From NCBI GenBank assembly GCA_964243295.1, contig CAXTEJ010000004.1:1-64000 (forward strand): a stretch of DNA of 64,000 bases, read 5' to 3'. This stretch comes from CAXTEJ01 sp964243295. GTDB lineage: Bacteria > Actinomycetota > Actinomycetes > Actinomycetales > Angustibacteraceae. Of the stretch, positions 43,005 through 52,659 are shown piece after piece; the first letter of the stretch is position 1, and every line of letters begins with the position of its first letter. Position numbers and translations under genes: made by a program. The notes beneath the pieces are model-generated. The model saw nothing but the letters and a program-made list of their open reading frames with translations. It did no database searches and was not told the DNA's origin.

Positions 43005-44357
43005 TCAACGAGCCGCGCGCGCGGGCACGCGCTCGACGAGGTAGGACCCCGACGCGACCCCGGCCACGAGCCACACCAGCAGGTTCGGCAGCGGGTAGGG
43101 CAGGGGGCTCAGGTTGGCCGCGACACCCCACGACACCAGCACACCCACGAGCACCAGCCGCCAGCCGTGCGCGTCGTCGTCCTCTGGCTGCGCCCCGGGC
43201 ACGGCCGGACGTCGGCGCCGCAGCGCGAGGTAGGCAGGGCCGGCGAGCACGGTGCCGACCCACAGCAACCCTCCCGGCAGGCCCAGCTCGGCCATTCGGC
43301 CGAGGGCGACGTTGTGCACCTCGATGTGGACGTTGGTGATCGGGTAGGTGGGGTCCTGCCGGACGTAGAGCTCGCCCTGGTCCAGGAACTGCACCCAGCC
43401 GAGGCCGTCGAGGGGGTGCTGCTCGATGACACGCAGCGCGGCGGCGTTGGTGTTCTGCCGGTCGTAGACCGACCGCTGGGTGCCCGCGCGCGCCGTGACG
43501 CTTTCGCGCAGCCCCGGCACGACGGCCAGCGCCACGAGCACCGCCACCACCAGCACCGCGCCCAGCACGGGCAGCGCCCGGCGCAGCCGCCGGTCGAGGC
43601 CGAACGCGAGCACGGCGCCGAGCACGCCACCCACCCAGATCGAGCGGGTCAGGGTGAGCAGCGCTCCGAGCGCGCACGCGACGACGGTGAGCACGGCGAC
43701 CAGGCGCCACAGCCCGCGCCAGCGCGCGACACCGTAGGCGGCCGCGAACCCGCACGCCAGCATCACGAGCCCATCGGCCTCGGAGCCGAGGAACGGCCCG
43801 CGGGCGCGGCCGAACTGGATGCCGACCGACGGGTCCATGATGTAGCGCGGGAAGACCAGCGATGTCGGGCCGGCGATCTCCAGGAACGCCGTGACGCCGA
43901 GGTAGAGCCCCAGCACCGTCAGCACCTTCAGCAGCAGGTCGCGCTGCTGGGGGGTGCGGAAGATGACTGGCGCGAGCACGAAGAACAGGTACGGCAGCGC
44001 CATCCGGTCGAGCAGCGCGTAGAGGCCGTAGGAGTCGAGCAGGCTGCCGTGGCTGGCAGCCGACCACACCGTCAGGGCGAGCGTCGCCGCGATCAGCGCG
44101 TGCACCGGGCGCAACCGCAGCCGCAGCCCTGCCCACGCCGAGCGGTCGAGCACGAGCAGACCGAGCCCGGCCGCGAAGCAGATCCGGTCGGGGCTGATCG
44201 GCACCCCGAGCAAGGCGCTCTGGCCGGAGAAGATGTTGAGCACCACCCCGGCGAGGATGAGCACGACGTAGGCCGGAGCCCCGACCCGCCCGGTCTCGCC
44301 AACAGAGTCCGGTGCCGCCGCGCCGCCGAGGGCGGTCGCCCCCGACAGGCTCGTCAC
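43005..44357 (-). CDS. O-antigen ligase / Wzy-like polysaccharide polymerase
   Basis: 450-residue membrane protein with about 10-12 hydrophobic helices and a large extracytoplasmic loop (about 285-355) reading LRVIEQHPLDGLGWVQFLDQGEL...THVHNVALGRMAELGLPGGLLW-like, the Wzy_C/WaaL pattern in which a conserved H-N follows the loop (here VHNVAL). In a Wzx/Wzy pathway it would polymerise lipid-linked repeats outside the membrane. GTG 44,357 sits 17 bases after the chain-length gene; no good ribosome-binding site is seen, so coupling is likely. Confidence 0.85.
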   Translation of the reverse strand: MTSLSGATALGGAAAPDSVGETGRVGAPAYVVLILAGVVLNIFSGQSALLGVPISPDRICFAAGLGLLVLDRSAWAGLRLRLRPVHALIAATLALTVWSAASHGSLLDSYGLYALLDRMALPYLFFVLAPVIFRTPQQRDLLLKVLTVLGLYLGVTAFLEIAGPTSLVFPRYIMDPSVGIQFGRARGPFLGSEADGLVMLACGFAAAYGVARWRGLWRLVAVLTVVACALGALLTLTRSIWVGGVLGAVLAFGLDRRLRRALPVLGAVLVVAVLVALAVVPGLRESVTARAGTQRSVYDRQNTNAAALRVIEQHPLDGLGWVQFLDQGELYVRQDPTYPITNVHIEVHNVALGRMAELGLPGGLLWVGTVLAGPAYLALRRRRPAVPGAQPEDDDAHGWRLVLVGVLVSWGVAANLSPLPYPLPNLLVWLVAGVASGSYLVERVPARAAR

Positions 44358-44373
44358 GGCTGCTCGGGGAGGG

Positions 44374-45291
44374 TCATCGGGCCGGCGTCGTGACGCTGGC
44401 CCCGCTGCTCGAGGCGGGGCGTGGGTCAGCTGGTGCGCGGTCGTCCGCCGCGAGACGCCTGGCGGCGCGGCGGTCGAGCCGCACCGCGAGGAGGGCCGCG
44501 ACGAGCAGGCCGAGGACAAGGCCCGCGAGGCCGTAGCGCTCGGCCTTGCTGCGGCGGTCATTGAACTCCGGGGTGCCCGGCTGCACGATCTCGAGCTGGC
44601 TCTGCGAGGCGGGCGCGTTGACGGCGTCCTGGTACTTCGTGCCGAGCGCGTTCTGCTGCACCTGCAGCACGGCGAGCGCGGACGACGCCTGCGCCACAGC
44701 GCTGGACGCGCGGTCCAGCTGCGTCTGGCTGGGCGCGTCGACCGTGCCGACACGTGAGCGCAGCTGGTCGTAGGCCGCCTGGGCGCTGACCTGCCGCTGC
44801 TGCGCCTGCGCGACCTGGGTGCTCACGTCGGTGTACAGCGCCAGCGCGTCCTCGGGCGAGGTGCCCGCGGTGGCGTCGGCGACCTCGGCGCGCAGCTGTG
44901 TGGCGCCGGCCTGGGCGGCGCGCGTCGCGGCGCCTTCGGTGCTCGCGGTGGCCTCGAGCAGCACGACGTTCGAGTCGGGCACCGGGCTCGCCGACACCGT
45001 GTGCACCGCGCCGCGGTCCGACGGCGACAGGGCCGCGACGACGGGCTCGGTCTCGACGAAGCGAGCGTAGTTGGAGGCCAGCTGCTTGGAGGCGTCCGCG
45101 AAGCCGGGAACGGCCTGAGCCGCGAGGCTCGATCCGCCGACGGCGAGCCGCGCGGACGCCGTGTAGGTCGTCGGTCGCGCCAGCGCCGCGCCCACCCCGA
45201 GCCCGCCACCGATCAGCGCGCACAGGACCACGACGGGCCACACCCGCGCCATCGCCTCCAGCGGGGTCCGAGCGCCTGCCTGGTCAACCAC
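44374..45291 (-). CDS. Wzz-like chain-length / polysaccharide co-polymerase protein
   Basis: 305-residue membrane protein with a helix near the N-terminus (WPVVVLCALIGGGLGVGAALA), an extracytoplasmic coiled-coil region (about 70-235; long Ala/Gln/Ser helices) and a second helix near the C-terminus (GLAGLVLGLLVAALLAV) preceded by the Pro-rich VQPGTPEF motif. This is the polysaccharide co-polymerase layout; no cytosolic tyrosine-kinase domain is present. GTG 45,291 is preferred because AAAGGA lies 10 bases upstream; the frame is open to 45,408. Divergent from the flippase gene. Confidence 0.85.
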   Translation of the reverse strand: MVDQAGARTPLEAMARVWPVVVLCALIGGGLGVGAALARPTTYTASARLAVGGSSLAAQAVPGFADASKQLASNYARFVETEPVVAALSPSDRGAVHTVSASPVPDSNVVLLEATASTEGAATRAAQAGATQLRAEVADATAGTSPEDALALYTDVSTQVAQAQQRQVSAQAAYDQLRSRVGTVDAPSQTQLDRASSAVAQASSALAVLQVQQNALGTKYQDAVNAPASQSQLEIVQPGTPEFNDRRSKAERYGLAGLVLGLLVAALLAVRLDRRAARRLAADDRAPADPRPASSSGASVTTPAR

Positions 45292-45554
45292 GTCGAGGTC
45301 ATCCTTTGGTCGGTCGTCGGTGCCGTGCTCGGCAGCGGTCGGGCACTGCTGGCGCCGGCCGGTCGTCCGAACGATAGTGAAGCACCTGCGCCCTCGCGGG
45401 GTCGACAACGCACGGTGACCACGGACGGCCCAGCACCGGGTGCGCGTTACCCTGACGACGCTCCGCTGGACCGCTGAGCCGGACCCGACCCCCGCTGGGC
45501 GACGCCGCCGTCGACGGCCCCACCGCGTGACCGCGCCCGACCGACGAGGACCCC

Positions 45555-47270
45555 GTGCACCACGAGGACGACCCGCCAGCGCCCCGCGCGCGTCCCGAGC
45601 TGCACCGGGGCAACGACGCCGCGACCGACGGCACCCTCCCCGGTGACCACGCGGACGACGTCCGGCTGGCCGAGGCGGTGGCTGACGCGGACGCCGCGAC
45701 CGACGGGCCCGCGGGCGTGGCAGCGACGACGTCGAGCGGTTCGGACAGCTCGGGCGGCACGCGCGGCTCGGTGCGCACGATCCTGCGCGGCGGGGCGTGG
45801 AACGCCTTCGGCCAGGTCGTGCCGATCCTCGTCAACATCGGGCTCACGCCGTACGTGCTGCAAGGTTTCGGCACCGAGCGGTTCGGCGTCTATCTCGTGC
45901 TGGTCGCCATCACCAGCTTCCTCGGCAACTTCGACGGCGGCATCGGCGCCTCCGCGGGCCGCTACTTCGCGGTGTACGCCGGGGCCGGCGACGCCATCAA
46001 GGCGACCCGGCTGCTCACGACGCTCTCCGGCGTGGTGGTCCTGCTCGGCGCGGTCATCGTCGGCATCCTGTTCGCGATCTCGCCGCTGGTGCTGCGGGTC
46101 TTCGACGTCCCCCCGGCACTGCGGGGCGAGGGCCTGTTCCTGTTCCGCGTGCTCGGCGGCATCGTCGGCATCTCGCTGCTGCGCAACCTGTTCGTGGCCC
46201 AGCTGCGCGCCCACCAAATCTACGCGCTGCCGAGCATCACCAACACGATCTCCTACTTCGCCTACGCCATCGGGCTGTTCCTCAGCGTGCGCTACGAGAC
46301 GGGCCTGCGCGGCATGGCGCTGACCTTCGTGGCGCAGACGGCGATCTCGACCGTGGTGCTGGTGCCGGCGTCCCTGAGATACCTCGACCGCCGTGGCATC
46401 GGCCTGCTGCCGTGGGGAGAGGTCAAGGAGTTCTTCCGCTTCTCGCTGCGGGTGCAGTCGGTCGGCCTCAGCAACCTGGTCTCGGCGCAGATCGACACCT
46501 ACGTCGTCGGCGGGTTCCTCGGGCTGCGCGAGGTGACCCTCTACAACCAGGGCGGCACGTTCGCCTTCCAGCTGCGCAGCCTGCCGATGAACGCCATCGC
46601 GCCGATCCAGACGGTGCTGAGCCGCGCCTACGGCGCCGGCGGCGACGAGCAGGCGCTGCGCGAGTTCGTGCCGCTGCAGCGGTTGTGGGTCAAGGGGGTC
46701 GCCGGATTCTCGGCAGCGGGTGTGGCCGCAGCCTGGTTCGGCATCACGTCATGGCTTGGCCCCGACTTCGCCGCCTCCGGCGTCATCGCGATCATCCTGC
46801 TGTCCTCGGACGCGGTGAACCTGTGGACGGCGAACCTCACCGTCCTGCTGCAGTCGACCTACCGCGCCGGGCTCGAGCTGAAGTACGCCTTCGTCACCAC
46901 GATGGCCAACATCGTGCTGACCGTGCCCTTCGTCCTCGCCTTCGGCCTCTACGGCACCGTGGCCGCGTCGGCGCTCGCCCAGATCGGCGCGAGCTTCTAC
47001 CTGCTGCACCTGGTGCGCACCCGGTGGACCGCCGAGGTGCCGTCGTTCTTCCGCGAGGTGCCGGTGCTGGCGTCGCTGGTCACCGCTGCCGTCACCGTCG
47101 GGCTCGAGCTGCTCGCCCGGCCGGTCATACCGCGGGGGGCCGTCGGGCTGCTGCTGTGCGGCGCCCTCGCCGTGCCCGGCCTGCTCGTGTACGTCGCGAT
47201 GACGTTCGGGCTTCGCGAGACGTGGGCGCAGGTCGGCCCGCGCCTGCGGGCGAGGCTGGGGCGAGGGTGA
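45555..47270 (+). CDS. Wzx-like polysaccharide flippase (MATE/MOP superfamily)
   Basis: 571-residue membrane protein with a disordered acidic N-terminal tail of about 70 residues and then about 12-14 helices. GGAWNAFGQVVPILVNIGLTPYVLQGFGTERFGVYLVLVAI is the classic RfbX/Wzx first-helix region. It would flip undecaprenyl-linked repeats. GTG 45,555 has GAGGA 6 bases upstream. The next gene, a glycosyltransferase, follows at once and may start inside its stop codon. Confidence 0.9.
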   Translation: MHHEDDPPAPRARPELHRGNDAATDGTLPGDHADDVRLAEAVADADAATDGPAGVAATTSSGSDSSGGTRGSVRTILRGGAWNAFGQVVPILVNIGLTPYVLQGFGTERFGVYLVLVAITSFLGNFDGGIGASAGRYFAVYAGAGDAIKATRLLTTLSGVVVLLGAVIVGILFAISPLVLRVFDVPPALRGEGLFLFRVLGGIVGISLLRNLFVAQLRAHQIYALPSITNTISYFAYAIGLFLSVRYETGLRGMALTFVAQTAISTVVLVPASLRYLDRRGIGLLPWGEVKEFFRFSLRVQSVGLSNLVSAQIDTYVVGGFLGLREVTLYNQGGTFAFQLRSLPMNAIAPIQTVLSRAYGAGGDEQALREFVPLQRLWVKGVAGFSAAGVAAAWFGITSWLGPDFAASGVIAIILLSSDAVNLWTANLTVLLQSTYRAGLELKYAFVTTMANIVLTVPFVLAFGLYGTVAASALAQIGASFYLLHLVRTRWTAEVPSFFREVPVLASLVTAAVTVGLELLARPVIPRGAVGLLLCGALAVPGLLVYVAMTFGLRETWAQVGPRLRARLGRG

Positions 47271-47311
47271 GCACCGACGGCACCACGACGGCGCACGAGC
47301 AAGGAGGCGGC

Positions 47312-48430
47312 ATGAGCGGTGCGGGCGGGGTGGTGGCGGTGTTCCGCCGGGTGCAGCTGCCGGTGTCGGAGACCTTCATCCTCAACCAGGTGCAGGCGCT
47401 GCAGCGCTGGCGCGGCCGGCTCGTGGGCGTCCACGGCATCGAGCCGTCGATCGCACCGGCGGACGTGCGGCTGCTCGACCCGGACGGTGGGTGGAACCGG
47501 CTGCAGCGCGGCGGCGCCTCACGGGTTGGCTGGAGCACCTCGATGCGGGCGGTCCTGGACGACCTCGGCGCCGACGTCGTGCACGCGCACTTCCTGACCG
47601 ACGCCACCAGCATCTGGTCGAGCGTCGCCGCGGCGCGACGGCCGCTGGTCGTGACCGCTCACGGGTACGACGTCACCGAGTCCGCGCCGCACCTGCGCCG
47701 TGACCACCCGCTGGCGTGGCGCGCGTTCGTCCGGTCGACCGCGCTGTTCCTGCCGGTGTCGCAGTTCCTGGGCGACCGGCTGGTGGAGCTGGGCGTGCCG
47801 GCCTCCAAGATCCGGCTCCACTACACCGGCATCCCGGTGCCGGCCGACCCGGGCGAGGGTGTCGCACGCTCCGGGGTGCTCTTCGTGGGGCGGTTGGTGG
47901 AGAAGAAGGGCTGCGCCGACCTGGTCGAGGCGGTGGCGCAGCTGCCCGACCCCCTGCGCTCGACGTCGGTCACGGTCATCGGCGACGGCCCGCTGCGCGC
48001 CGACCTCGAGCAGCGCGCCACCGCAGCCGGGGTCGACGTCCGCTTCCTGGGGGCGCAGCCGTTTGCCGTCGTGGCCGAGCACATGCGCACCGCGGCGGTG
48101 CTGTGCGTCCCGTCCAGGACGGCCGCCGGCGGTGACGCGGAGGGCTTCGGGATGGTCTTCGCCGAGGCCGCGGCGGTGCGGACGGCGGTCGTGACCTACC
48201 GTTCGGGCGGCACGCCGGAGGCCGTGGCCGACGGGCGCAGCGGCCTGCTCGCGCCGGAGGGCGACGTCGCTGCCCTGTCGGCGGCGCTGCGCCGGGTGCT
48301 CGACGACGAGGGCCTGCGGGCGAGACTCGGGGCCTTCGGGCGCGAGCGCGTCGAGCGCTCGTTCGACGTCGTCAGGCAGTCTGCAGAGCTCGAGACCGTC
48401 TACGACCGGCTCGCTGCGGGCCGCGGCTGA
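47312..48430 (+). CDS. GT4-family glycosyltransferase
   Basis: 372-residue GT-B transferase. Features are VSETFILNQVQAL in the N-terminal domain, HAHFLTDA, VTAHGYDVT, and the C-terminal GVLFVGRLVEKKGCADLVEAV, VIGDGPLR and EGFGMVFAEAAA, the E-X7-E signature for nucleotide-sugar binding. ATG 47,312 is chosen for its strong AAGGAGG; a GTG at 47,267 overlapping the flippase stop (GTGA) is the other option. Sequence type resembles colanic-acid WcaL/AmsK-like transferases. Its 3' end overlaps the convergent glycosyltransferase by 59 bases. Confidence 0.92.
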   Translation: MSGAGGVVAVFRRVQLPVSETFILNQVQALQRWRGRLVGVHGIEPSIAPADVRLLDPDGGWNRLQRGGASRVGWSTSMRAVLDDLGADVVHAHFLTDATSIWSSVAAARRPLVVTAHGYDVTESAPHLRRDHPLAWRAFVRSTALFLPVSQFLGDRLVELGVPASKIRLHYTGIPVPADPGEGVARSGVLFVGRLVEKKGCADLVEAVAQLPDPLRSTSVTVIGDGPLRADLEQRATAAGVDVRFLGAQPFAVVAEHMRTAAVLCVPSRTAAGGDAEGFGMVFAEAAAVRTAVVTYRSGGTPEAVADGRSGLLAPEGDVAALSAALRRVLDDEGLRARLGAFGRERVERSFDVVRQSAELETVYDRLAAGRG

Positions 48431-49568
48431 GCTCGCCGAAGGTCTCGACGACCTGCTCCTCGAAGCGCTCCTGGGAGAAGTCCGAGGCGCGCACGACCCC
48501 CTCGGCGCCACGGCGGTGCAGCTCGTCGTCGTCCGCGAGCGCGGCGGCGATGGTGGTCGCGAGGGCGGCGGGGTCGATCGGGGGCACCAGCCATCCGCCC
48601 TTGGCGCCCTCCCCAGGGCCGTCCTCCAGGATCTCCGGGATCCCGCCGACGCGGCTCGCGACGACCGGCGTCCCGCAGGCCATGGCCTCGATGACCACCA
48701 TGCCGAACGGCTCGGACGGCGAGGGCACCGCCTGCAGCCGGGCGCGGTTGACCAGGCCGGGCAGCTCGTCGTGGCTGAGGCGACCGACGAAGCGCGGCGG
48801 GCGCGGCAGCGACGCGGCCTGCTCCTCGAGCTCCTCTCGCAGCGGACCCTCGCCGGCGATGACGACCTCGAGCTCGGGCAGCCGGGTGAGGGCCTCGAGC
48901 AGGTGCGTCACGCCCTTCTCGACCGCCAGCCGGCCGACGTACAGCACGTCGACGTCCTTGGTGACGGCCGGGTCGGGCGCGAACCGGGTGAGCTCGACAG
49001 GGTTGTAGCTGACGAGCGACCGGTCGCGGCGAGCGCCGATGCGCACCATCTCGTCGACCATGGCCTTGGATACCGGGAGGTGCGTGGGCATGAAGCGCGC
49101 GGCCCACCGGTCACTGAGCACGTAGAACGTCTCGGTCTGCCAGTTGTAGGGGCTCGCGCCCGCGCGACGGCGCTCCTCGGCGAGGCCGTGGATGACGTGC
49201 GTGGCGCGCGTGCCGGCCCGACGGGTCAGGGTCGGCAGGCCGACGCACACGCCGCTGGAGTGGGCGACGACGAGGTCGACCCGCTCGCGGCGCAGCAGAC
49301 CGCGCAGCCGCCGCTGGGCGATGACCGCGAACGACACCTCGCGGCTGACGAACCACATGCCCTTCTTGCCGGTGACGAAGGTCGGCACCAGGTCGACCAC
49401 CGCACCGACCGCCACCAGCTCGGCCACGAGCCTGGGATCGCTGCTGGGCTCGTCGGTCACGACGGTGACGCGGTGACCGGCGTCGACGAGGGCCTGCGCC
49501 TCGTGGCGGGCGCGGGTGGCGATGGAGCAGGGCCAGGTGAGACTGAGGCCGACCAGGACGACGTGCAC
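48372..49568 (-). CDS. GT4-family glycosyltransferase
   Basis: 398-residue GT-B transferase. It begins VHVVLVGLSLTWPCSIATRARHEAQAL, has VDLVVAHSSG, CIGLPT-like loops, LYVGRLAVEKGVTHLLEAL, VIAGEGPLREEL and PFGMVVIEAMACGTPVVASRVGGIPEIL, the full E-X7-E GT4 signature. GTG 49,568 is the start because GGAG lies 6 bases before it, although the frame opens at 49,631. The C-terminal 20 residues are coded in the 59-base overlap with the plus-strand neighbour. Confidence 0.92.
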   Translation of the reverse strand: MHVVLVGLSLTWPCSIATRARHEAQALVDAGHRVTVVTDEPSSDPRLVAELVAVGAVVDLVPTFVTGKKGMWFVSREVSFAVIAQRRLRGLLRRERVDLVVAHSSGVCVGLPTLTRRAGTRATHVIHGLAEERRRAGASPYNWQTETFYVLSDRWAARFMPTHLPVSKAMVDEMVRIGARRDRSLVSYNPVELTRFAPDPAVTKDVDVLYVGRLAVEKGVTHLLEALTRLPELEVVIAGEGPLREELEEQAASLPRPPRFVGRLSHDELPGLVNRARLQAVPSPSEPFGMVVIEAMACGTPVVASRVGGIPEILEDGPGEGAKGGWLVPPIDPAALATTIAAALADDDELHRRGAEGVVRASDFSQERFEEQVVETFGELSRGPQRAGRRRSRALQTA

Positions 49569-49693
49569 GAGATCTCCGGACGCTCGGGAGCGGGCGCGGC
49601 TGCGTCGGCGCGGGTGGGCGGTCAGCGACACCGTGCCACATCCGGCAGTCGGACGCCGATTTCGTGAGCCGGGGGCTGTGACAGGCTCGACGC

Positions 49694-50518
49694 ATGTTCT
49701 CCGTCGTCGTCCCCGCCCACGACGAAGCCGGTGTCATCGGCCGCTGCCTCGCCTTCGTGGCCGACCTCGGCCCCGGCGAGGCCGAGGTCGTCGTGGTCGC
49801 CAACGGCTGCACCGACCGCACCGCTGAGGTCGCCCGGACGGTGCCCGGCGTGCAGGTGGTCGAGCTGGCCGAGGGCGGGAAGCCGGGTGCGCTCAACGCC
49901 GGCGACGCCGCGGTGAGCTCCCTGCCCCGGGTCTACCTCGACGCCGACATCGTCGTCGACGCCGCCACGGTCCGCCGGTTGGTCGCCGCGCTCGAGGGCC
50001 CGCTGCCCCGAGTGGCCGCCCCCCGCCCGCGCTTCGAGCTGGCCGGGCGGCCGTGGGCGGTGCGCGCCTTCTACCGCGTCTACCTCAAGCTGCCCTACGT
50101 GCGCCGAAACCTCGTCGGCCTCGGCGTCTACGCCGTCTCGGCCGCCGGGCGCGCGCGCTTCGAGCAGTTCCCGGCGCTGACCGCCGACGACCTATTCACC
50201 CAGCGGCTGTTCGCCCCCGACGAGCGGGTGGTCACCGAGGACGAGTTCACGATTCAGACCCCGCGCACGCTCGCGGCCCTGGTCGCGGTGCGCACGCGCG
50301 TCGCCTACGGCAACAGCGAGCTCGCCGGTGCCTACGGCGACGACGAGCAGTTCGGCGAGTCAACCGGCGACACCGTCAGGGCGCTGGCCGACCTCGTCCG
50401 GGCCACGCCCTCGCTCGCGCCGTCCGCGGCGGTCTACGTCGCCGTGGTGGCCGCCGCACGACGGCGCGCCCGCGGCCGCTCGGCCGCCGCCTGGCAGCGC
50501 GACGTCACCACCCGCTGA
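49694..50518 (+). CDS. GT2-family glycosyltransferase
   Basis: 274-residue inverting GT-A transferase. Markers are FSVVVPAHDEAGVIGRCLAFV at the N-terminus, VVVVANGCTDRT, GGKPGALNAG, VYLDADIVV (DXD-type metal site) and DDLFTQRLF before a short C-terminal tail. No membrane segment. It ends 7 bases before the convergent GT8-like gene. Transfers an unknown sugar to the lipid-linked repeat. Confidence 0.9.
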   Translation: MFSVVVPAHDEAGVIGRCLAFVADLGPGEAEVVVVANGCTDRTAEVARTVPGVQVVELAEGGKPGALNAGDAAVSSLPRVYLDADIVVDAATVRRLVAALEGPLPRVAAPRPRFELAGRPWAVRAFYRVYLKLPYVRRNLVGLGVYAVSAAGRARFEQFPALTADDLFTQRLFAPDERVVTEDEFTIQTPRTLAALVAVRTRVAYGNSELAGAYGDDEQFGESTGDTVRALADLVRATPSLAPSAAVYVAVVAAARRRARGRSAAAWQRDVTTR

Positions 50519-50525
50519 CCTCCGG

Positions 50526-51569
50526 TCAGGTCAGCGCCCGCCTGGCGCGCCCGGCCCAGCGACGCGCCTGCCACACCGCGCCCTCGGGCAGGGCGAGCGG
50601 CAGCTCGCGCAGCGCCGGGTCGAGGCGCAGCGCGACGCGCTCGAGGGCGTTCCGCGGCTCGGCGGTGGCCCAGCTCAGGGCGTTCCCGAGCTGGCCGACG
50701 TACGCGGCCGCGAGGGCGGTGTAGGGGCTGAGCCGCATGTGGGTGCGCTCGCGCGGGTCGGCGGCGGGGTCGCGCAGCACGGCCCACGGCTTGGGTCCCA
50801 TGGCGTGCACCAGCAGCGGACGTCGGCGCGGGGCCCACGGCGACCACGCGGCCAGCCGCTCGGCGGGCGAAAACCCGGCAGAGCTAAAGCACTGCGCGAC
50901 GTCGCGGCCGCGGCGCAGCCACGCGAGGGCCAGGTCCTCGAAGGTGCTGCTGCCCAGCAGGGCGGCCAGCACCTCCTGGTCACCCAGCAGATGCAGCGGC
51001 CGTTCGTCATACGGCGTCGCCTGGGCGGCGAGGTAGCGCGGGTCCTCCAGCAGCCCCTGCCAGGCGTCGAGCAGCGGCAGGTGGCCGCTCGTGACGCGCA
51101 CCAGGCCGGTGTTGACCGAGCAGCCCGGCACCCTCCCGGGCGGCAGGCCCCACGCCAGCGTGCGCGACAGCGAACCACGCTCGCGGGCGTACCAGAAGTC
51201 GTCGGTGACCAGCAGCGCACCGGGCGAGCGCGTGGCGAGTGCCGCGGCGAGGTCGCCGGTGACGAGCATGTCGGAGTCGAGCCAGCAGACGGTGTCGTGG
51301 CCGTCGCGCAGGGCCCGGCGCAGCAGCTGCGGCTTGATGTTCCAGCCGCTGCCGGCGAGGTCGTCACTGTCGACGACCGTCACCGACGGCTGCCCCTCGA
51401 ACCACCGCAGCAGCTCGGGCGGGGCACCGGGGGCCGACACCCGCACGGGGCAGCCGGGGCTGTGGCGCAGCAGGCTCGCGACGGCGAGCTGCAGGCCGAC
51501 CAGGTCGCGCGGCCGGTCCTCGTAGAGGACGACCGTGGGGCGGGTGGCGCCGCTGACCGCCTGGTTCAC
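50526..51569 (-). CDS. glycosyltransferase-like protein (GT8-like GT-A fold)
   Basis: 347-residue protein with TVVLYEDRPRDLVGLQLAVASLLRHSP at the N-terminus, VCWLDSDMLV as a DXD motif, and SVNTGLVRVTSGHLPLLDAWQGLL, as in GT8-type retaining transferases where N-T-G-L/V follows the DXD. GTG 51,569 overlaps the stop of the upstream GT2 gene by 4 bases, so the two are coupled. Exact family is uncertain. Confidence 0.72.
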   Translation of the reverse strand: MNQAVSGATRPTVVLYEDRPRDLVGLQLAVASLLRHSPGCPVRVSAPGAPPELLRWFEGQPSVTVVDSDDLAGSGWNIKPQLLRRALRDGHDTVCWLDSDMLVTGDLAAALATRSPGALLVTDDFWYARERGSLSRTLAWGLPPGRVPGCSVNTGLVRVTSGHLPLLDAWQGLLEDPRYLAAQATPYDERPLHLLGDQEVLAALLGSSTFEDLALAWLRRGRDVAQCFSSAGFSPAERLAAWSPWAPRRRPLLVHAMGPKPWAVLRDPAADPRERTHMRLSPYTALAAAYVGQLGNALSWATAEPRNALERVALRLDPALRELPLALPEGAVWQARRWAGRARRALT

Positions 51570-52513
51570 GCGGTGAAGTTCGCGAGGACGGCGCTCACCT
51601 GGCGGGCCTGGCGCCGGACAGCGAACATGCGCAGCAGGCCCGGCAGCGCGGCCGGGTGGCGGGCGAACCACGCGGCGTGCCGGCCGACGTCCGGCCAGCG
51701 GCGCTCACGCTGGGCGAGGCGCAGGTCGTCCCACTCCATGCGCCCGAGGCAGCCGTCGCGCACCAGCGGCGACATCCACGGCCGGTCGGCGCTGTCGTCG
51801 AGGATCGCCTTGACGCAGCTGCGGTCGACGTCGTTGCTGGCCTGGTCGGGGGGTGCCGGGCGCAGGTGGTAGACGGCGCCGACGGTGGGGAGCGCGACAC
51901 CGGTGCCCTGCTCGAGCAGCCGCACCCACAGGTCGAGGTCCTGGGCGCGTCGCAGCGCTCGGAAGCCGCCGGCGCGCCCGATAGCGGCCCTGTCGGCGAT
52001 GGTGGCGCTGGTCATGACCGGGTTCTCCGGCACCAGGCAGCGCGCGGGCCCGACCGCCAGCACCCGGCCGGAGGTGTTGCCGCGGGGATGGCCCTGGCTG
52101 TCGACCGCGGGCGCGGTGACCAGCACGTGCCCCTCCGCCGCGGCGAGAGCCGCCTCCAGGTGCCCCGGGCGCCACTCGTCGTCGCAGTCCAGGAAGGCGA
52201 TCCAGCGGGTCGTCGCCACGTCGATCGCGGCGTTGCGCGAGGGGCCGCTGCCGCGGGACTGCTCGTTGACGATCACGGTGAGGTCGAGGTCGCCGGCGCC
52301 GTCGCGGGCGGCCTGCGCGGTGCCGTCGGTGCTGCCGTCGTCCACGACGACGACGCGGGCGGCTCGCACCGTCTGGGCCCTCACCGACGCGAGGGCCCGG
52401 GCGACGGTGTCGGCGCCGTCGCGGGCCGGCATGACGACGGTCACGTCCGCGAGCCGGGCGCCGGTGGTCGCTGCCGGTGCGGAGGCGGGCACGGGTGCAG
52501 ACGGCTCGGGCAC
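51566..52513 (-). CDS. GT2-family glycosyltransferase
   Basis: 315-residue GT-A transferase. VTVVMPARDGADTVARALASVRAQT, VVVVDDGSTDGT, SRGSGPSRNAAI and WIAFLDCDDEWRPGHLEAAL (DXD) are the standard GT2 motifs, and AQDLDLWVRLLEQG holds the likely catalytic acidic residue (ED/QD). It starts at GTG 52,513 and overlaps the following GT8-like gene by 4 bases. Divergent from the acyltransferase gene at 52,660. Confidence 0.92.
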   Translation of the reverse strand: MPEPSAPVPASAPAATTGARLADVTVVMPARDGADTVARALASVRAQTVRAARVVVVDDGSTDGTAQAARDGAGDLDLTVIVNEQSRGSGPSRNAAIDVATTRWIAFLDCDDEWRPGHLEAALAAAEGHVLVTAPAVDSQGHPRGNTSGRVLAVGPARCLVPENPVMTSATIADRAAIGRAGGFRALRRAQDLDLWVRLLEQGTGVALPTVGAVYHLRPAPPDQASNDVDRSCVKAILDDSADRPWMSPLVRDGCLGRMEWDDLRLAQRERRWPDVGRHAAWFARHPAALPGLLRMFAVRRQARQVSAVLANFTA

Positions 52514-52659
52514 GCGGAGGCTCCTAGCGGGTGCTCGCGCTCGTGCGCGGAGGGGACGTGCGGTGCTGACAGACTACGACCTCGACCCGCGAGGCCCCCC
52601 TCGCTCACCCGGCGACCTGCGACCACCTGACCGCCCCACGCACCCGGCGAGAGGACGAC

